A DNA stretch of 64,000 nt from Arsenicibacter rosenii. Its GTDB lineage: Bacteria; Bacteroidota; Bacteroidia; Cytophagales; Spirosomataceae. The stretch is from positions 170,901-234,900 of the forward strand of contig NZ_MORL01000008.1 of NCBI RefSeq assembly GCF_001870735.1. The letters are read 5' to 3'. This document shows positions 61,923 to 64,000 of the stretch, piece after piece; positions within the stretch are counted from its first letter, which is position 1, and the number at the start of each line of letters is the position of its first letter. Below the pieces are notes generated by a model that had not been told where the DNA came from, searched no databases, and saw nothing but the letters and a program-made list of their open reading frames with translations. A program made the position numbers and the translations under genes.

Positions 61923-62507
61923 TTACTTACGCCATTTCAGCGTCTGCAGCATGTGCAGCATATCTTTTTTGATATAATCAATTACCGGTGCGAGCGAATC
62001 GTTGTCGGTGGCAGTATTAAAATATAAGGCCCCGCGCAGAAAGTTCGTCGTAGTATCGGTTGTAATAAACTGCATTTGGCTCGGTACCTCACCCCGCAGT
62101 TCAATCACGTTTGCCCAGATGCCCGACGGTAGCCGGGTCACCTTCTCCTGAATCGAATAGGCTTTGATCTTATGCTTTCCGGCCAGTTTATACGAATCCT
62201 CCAGCATACCTTTCAGCCGGTTAGGGTCATTCAGAACGGGCTTGTAGGTGAGCTGAATACTGGCATTGAATTTCGGATAATTCACAAAAATCCAGTGTGG
62301 TTCGGCCCTCGCAAACGTATCCGGCAAAATACGGGCATACGTTGAGTACTCGAACTGATACGGATGCGTTGGCTCCAGTGTCTGATAAGCATGACCCGGC
62401 AAATCAATCCGCGGATAGCCTTTCGGTTTGGGCACAAAATCAACGTTTTTTTGGCCGCCACATGCCGCCATGGCCAGCAGACTTACAAACAGAACGTATT
62501 TGATCAC
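61923..62507 (-). CDS. gldD: Gliding motility lipoprotein GldD
   Basis: Lipoprotein required for gliding and T9SS function in Bacteroidetes. The lipobox is seen as LLAMAACGGQ with Cys16. Family motifs: PKPKGYPRIDLPGHAYQ, WIFVNYPKFNASIQLTYKPV and the strongly conserved end IDYIKKDMLHMLQTLKW. 194 aa matches the known length. In many Bacteroidetes gldD follows gldE and ssb; here neither is next to it. Confidence 0.95.
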   Translation of the reverse strand: MIKYVLFVSLLAMAACGGQKNVDFVPKPKGYPRIDLPGHAYQTLEPTHPYQFEYSTYARILPDTFARAEPHWIFVNYPKFNASIQLTYKPVLNDPNRLKGMLEDSYKLAGKHKIKAYSIQEKVTRLPSGIWANVIELRGEVPSQMQFITTDTTTNFLRGALYFNTATDNDSLAPVIDYIKKDMLHMLQTLKWRK

Positions 62508-62582
62508 GGAAACAGAATAGGTGGTTAAAACCGGTTGATAGTCCGGTGAATAGAAACGAATGGCAGAGGCCGTTTCTTATAC

Positions 62583-62640
62583 AAAAAAGCGTTGTTTACC
62601 GCCAACTCCCGGTCACCGGCAGCAAACGATCAACAACGCC
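62583..62640 (-). terminator. Terminator of the small 62655-62945 gene
   Basis: GCGTTGTT (62589-62596) and AACAACGC (62632-62639) pair; on the minus strand the stem is followed by a T6 run. Confidence 0.6.
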
Positions 62641-62654
62641 GTATGATCAGCGAC

Positions 62655-62945
62655 TTATGAATTGGCCAGTTCCAGTTCTTCCTGCCGTACCGGCTCACCC
62701 ATCAGGGTCGTAAAGCGGTTGATATTGAAGGTCGGCTCAAACCAGACTTCGCCCAGCACCGGATGTCGTACCGGCACATCAGGGTTCTGAATTTCATTCA
62801 GCAGCACACCTGTTTCGCCGTTCGTATGGCGTTTTACCAGCCGTACACTGTACACCTTTTCTTTTTTCGGCGTCTGTACCCCGAATTCGGCATAAAAAGC
62901 CAGTACCGGGGCCGGAAAACTATCATTTACACAAATTACTTCCAT
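62655..62945 (-). CDS. Hypothetical small protein (96 aa)
   Basis: No signal peptide or membrane segment. The N-terminus reads MEVICVNDSFPAPVLAFYAE; segments YSVRLVKRHTNGETGVLLNE and GEVWFEPTFNINRF suggest a small beta-rich cytosolic fold. I start at ATG 62945; ATG 62978 would add 11 residues. A good terminator follows, which supports a real transcription unit. No family recognised. Confidence 0.6.
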   Translation of the reverse strand: MEVICVNDSFPAPVLAFYAEFGVQTPKKEKVYSVRLVKRHTNGETGVLLNEIQNPDVPVRHPVLGEVWFEPTFNINRFTTLMGEPVRQEELELANS

Positions 62946-63026
62946 ATACTCCCTTACTAAACAAGGCGTTATTAGCAATAAGTCAGATTACCGGATGAAA
63001 GTTCACAAAGTGACCGGAAGTTTACC

Positions 63027-63806
63027 CTAGTCTTCAAACAGGCTTCCCAGGCCACCCAGCACAGAGCCCCCCTCCTTGCGTGCCTGCCCGCCGCCGGGCG
63101 ACAGCCGTTCTACCAGTTTCGAGATCGGCATCGACTGAATCCAGACGCGGCCCGTACCCCGCAGTGTTGCCAGAAACATTCCTTCTCCGCCGAATACCAT
63201 GCTCCGCAGACCACCGGCCCGCTGAATATCAAAGCTGATCTGCGGTTCAAAACCAACCACACAGCCCGTATCCACCCGCAAGGTTTCATTGTTCAGCTGC
63301 CGTTCGATCACGACACCCCCTGCATGAATAAACGCCAGACCATCCCCCTGCAGTTTTTGCAGAATAAATCCTTCGCCACCAAACAGGCCTGTACCGATCC
63401 GCTGGTTAAAGTGAATATTCAGGCGCGTTCCCATAGCCGCACACAAAAAGGCGTCCTTCTGCACAATCAGCTGGTTACCATAGATATTACCCAGATTGAT
63501 CGGCATGACCGTGCCCGGATATGGTGCCGAAAAAGCGACCTTCCGCTTACCGACGCCACGGTTGGTGAAGTGTGTCATAAACAGCGACTCACCCGTCAGC
63601 AGACGCGACCCTGCCTGGAACAATTTGCCCATAAAACCCTGGTCCGGCTGTGAGCCATCGCCCATTTTGGTTTCAAACGTGATACCATCTTCCATGTACA
63701 ACATGGCGCCGGCCTCGGCGATCACAGTTTCATTCGGATCCAGTTCGATCTCGACAATCTGGATGTCTTCGCCTATAATGCGGTAATCAATTTCGTGAGA
63801 ATACAT
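63027..63806 (-). CDS. TIGR00266/AIM24 family protein (259 aa)
   Basis: Family related to mitochondrial AIM24; function in bacteria unknown. Repeated beta-hairpin elements are visible: [74 protein letters not shown]. No catalytic residues are known. The promoter is likely at TACATTTG (63847-63854, minus strand), 41 bp before the ATG, with TTG at a suitable distance. Confidence 0.88.
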   Translation of the reverse strand: MYSHEIDYRIIGEDIQIVEIELDPNETVIAEAGAMLYMEDGITFETKMGDGSQPDQGFMGKLFQAGSRLLTGESLFMTHFTNRGVGKRKVAFSAPYPGTVMPINLGNIYGNQLIVQKDAFLCAAMGTRLNIHFNQRIGTGLFGGEGFILQKLQGDGLAFIHAGGVVIERQLNNETLRVDTGCVVGFEPQISFDIQRAGGLRSMVFGGEGMFLATLRGTGRVWIQSMPISKLVERLSPGGGQARKEGGSVLGGLGSLFED

Positions 63807-63846
63807 GCAGAGTAAACGTTTAGTCTGAACTTACAAAAACATGCCG

Positions 63847-63879
63847 CAAATGTAAAGTACTTTCGCGTTAGCGGAACAA
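63847..63879 (-). promoter_or_regulatory. Probable promoter of the AIM24-family gene
   Basis: Minus strand: TTG (63877-63879), 22 nt, then TACATTTG (63847-63854), matching the Bacteroidetes -33/-7 pattern. Confidence 0.45.
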
Positions 63880-63949
63880 CGGATCTGGATAGACTTCTTT
63901 TTTCAGCAGAAGAACGGCTGTTTTACCCCATCATCCGGTAACATAGCTC

Positions 63950-64000
63950 CTAGAAACGCTCGTCTTCGTCGTCGAGGTCTGCGCTCAGATCAAGGTGATC
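63950..64000 (-). CDS. C-terminus of an unidentified acidic protein (partial)
   Basis: The last 16 codons of a minus-strand gene entering at the right edge: reading DHLDLSADLDDEDERF then TAG at 63950-63952. The tail is strongly acidic. Too little remains to name it; acidic tails of this kind occur in SSB proteins and others, but nothing more can be said. Confidence 0.4.
   Translation of the reverse strand, partial: DHLDLSADLDDEDERF

Noticed and set aside
1-64000. tRNA or rRNA genes
   Set aside because: Intergenic regions were read for cloverleaf-like stems with a GTTC/TTCGA loop; none was convincing.

Overview
The window looks like the chromosome of a gliding or type IX secretion (T9SS) Bacteroidetes, most likely a member of the Cytophagales (Spirosoma-like). 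The evidence is the gliding lipoprotein GldD, two PorP/SprF-family proteins, an OmpA/PD40 envelope protein, a giant adhesin ending in a gliding-motility-type (type B) secretion domain, weak Shine-Dalgarno use, and -7 elements of the TAnnTTTG type. I saw no tRNA, rRNA, prophage, insertion sequence or CRISPR array. Most of the window is housekeeping sequence.

Layout. 1-3 kb: a truncated LytS-type sensor kinase, divergent from a cupin protein, then an AAA+ ATPase. 3-19 kb: a leftward surface-secretion locus, in transcription order giant SdrD-B/DUF11/Ig-like adhesin, PorP/SprF, OmpA-PD40 protein, second PorP/SprF. 19-26 kb: a long PD40 plus beta-barrel-like protein, an FAD oxidoreductase, cytidylate kinase, GNAT, LUD protein and DUF4126 protein. 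26-33 kb: HtpG, rhodanese, bestrophin, DapF, L19 and the NAD(P)HX repair enzyme. 33-42.5 kb: feoAB, divergent from a cytochrome c maturation run (ccmB, ccmC, ccmD-like, ccmE, ccmF), then a small membrane protein and a CorC/HlyC-type CBS protein. 42.5-52.6 kb: an M20 deacetylase, a trypsin-like protein, a desaturase, a PLP decarboxylase, a 6-phosphogluconate dehydrogenase-like protein, a SixA-like phosphatase, a VOC protein and a class V aminotransferase. 53-64 kb: a methyltransferase, XerD, AroQ, a SerC-like aminotransferase, MarC, a GxxExxY protein, a MazG-like protein, PepT, an MBL hydrolase, GldD and an AIM24/TIGR00266 protein.

The most unusual parts are repeat structures. A perfect 28-bp tandem array (19 full copies, 52667-53198) fills the divergent promoter region between an aminotransferase and a methyltransferase. 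A 40-bp array (13 copies, 57606-58134) and a related 36-37-bp array in the opposite orientation (7 units, 58715-58970) bracket a single small gene encoding a GxxExxY (PDDEXK-like) protein. That bracketed gene is the best candidate here for an undescribed element. A third observation is that CcmE carries Cys-x-x-x-Tyr (C125, Y129) where the usual haem-binding His would be, as in the variant 'system I*' described in other phyla.

Intergenic hairpins with T tracts separate most transcription units and were used to infer operon limits.
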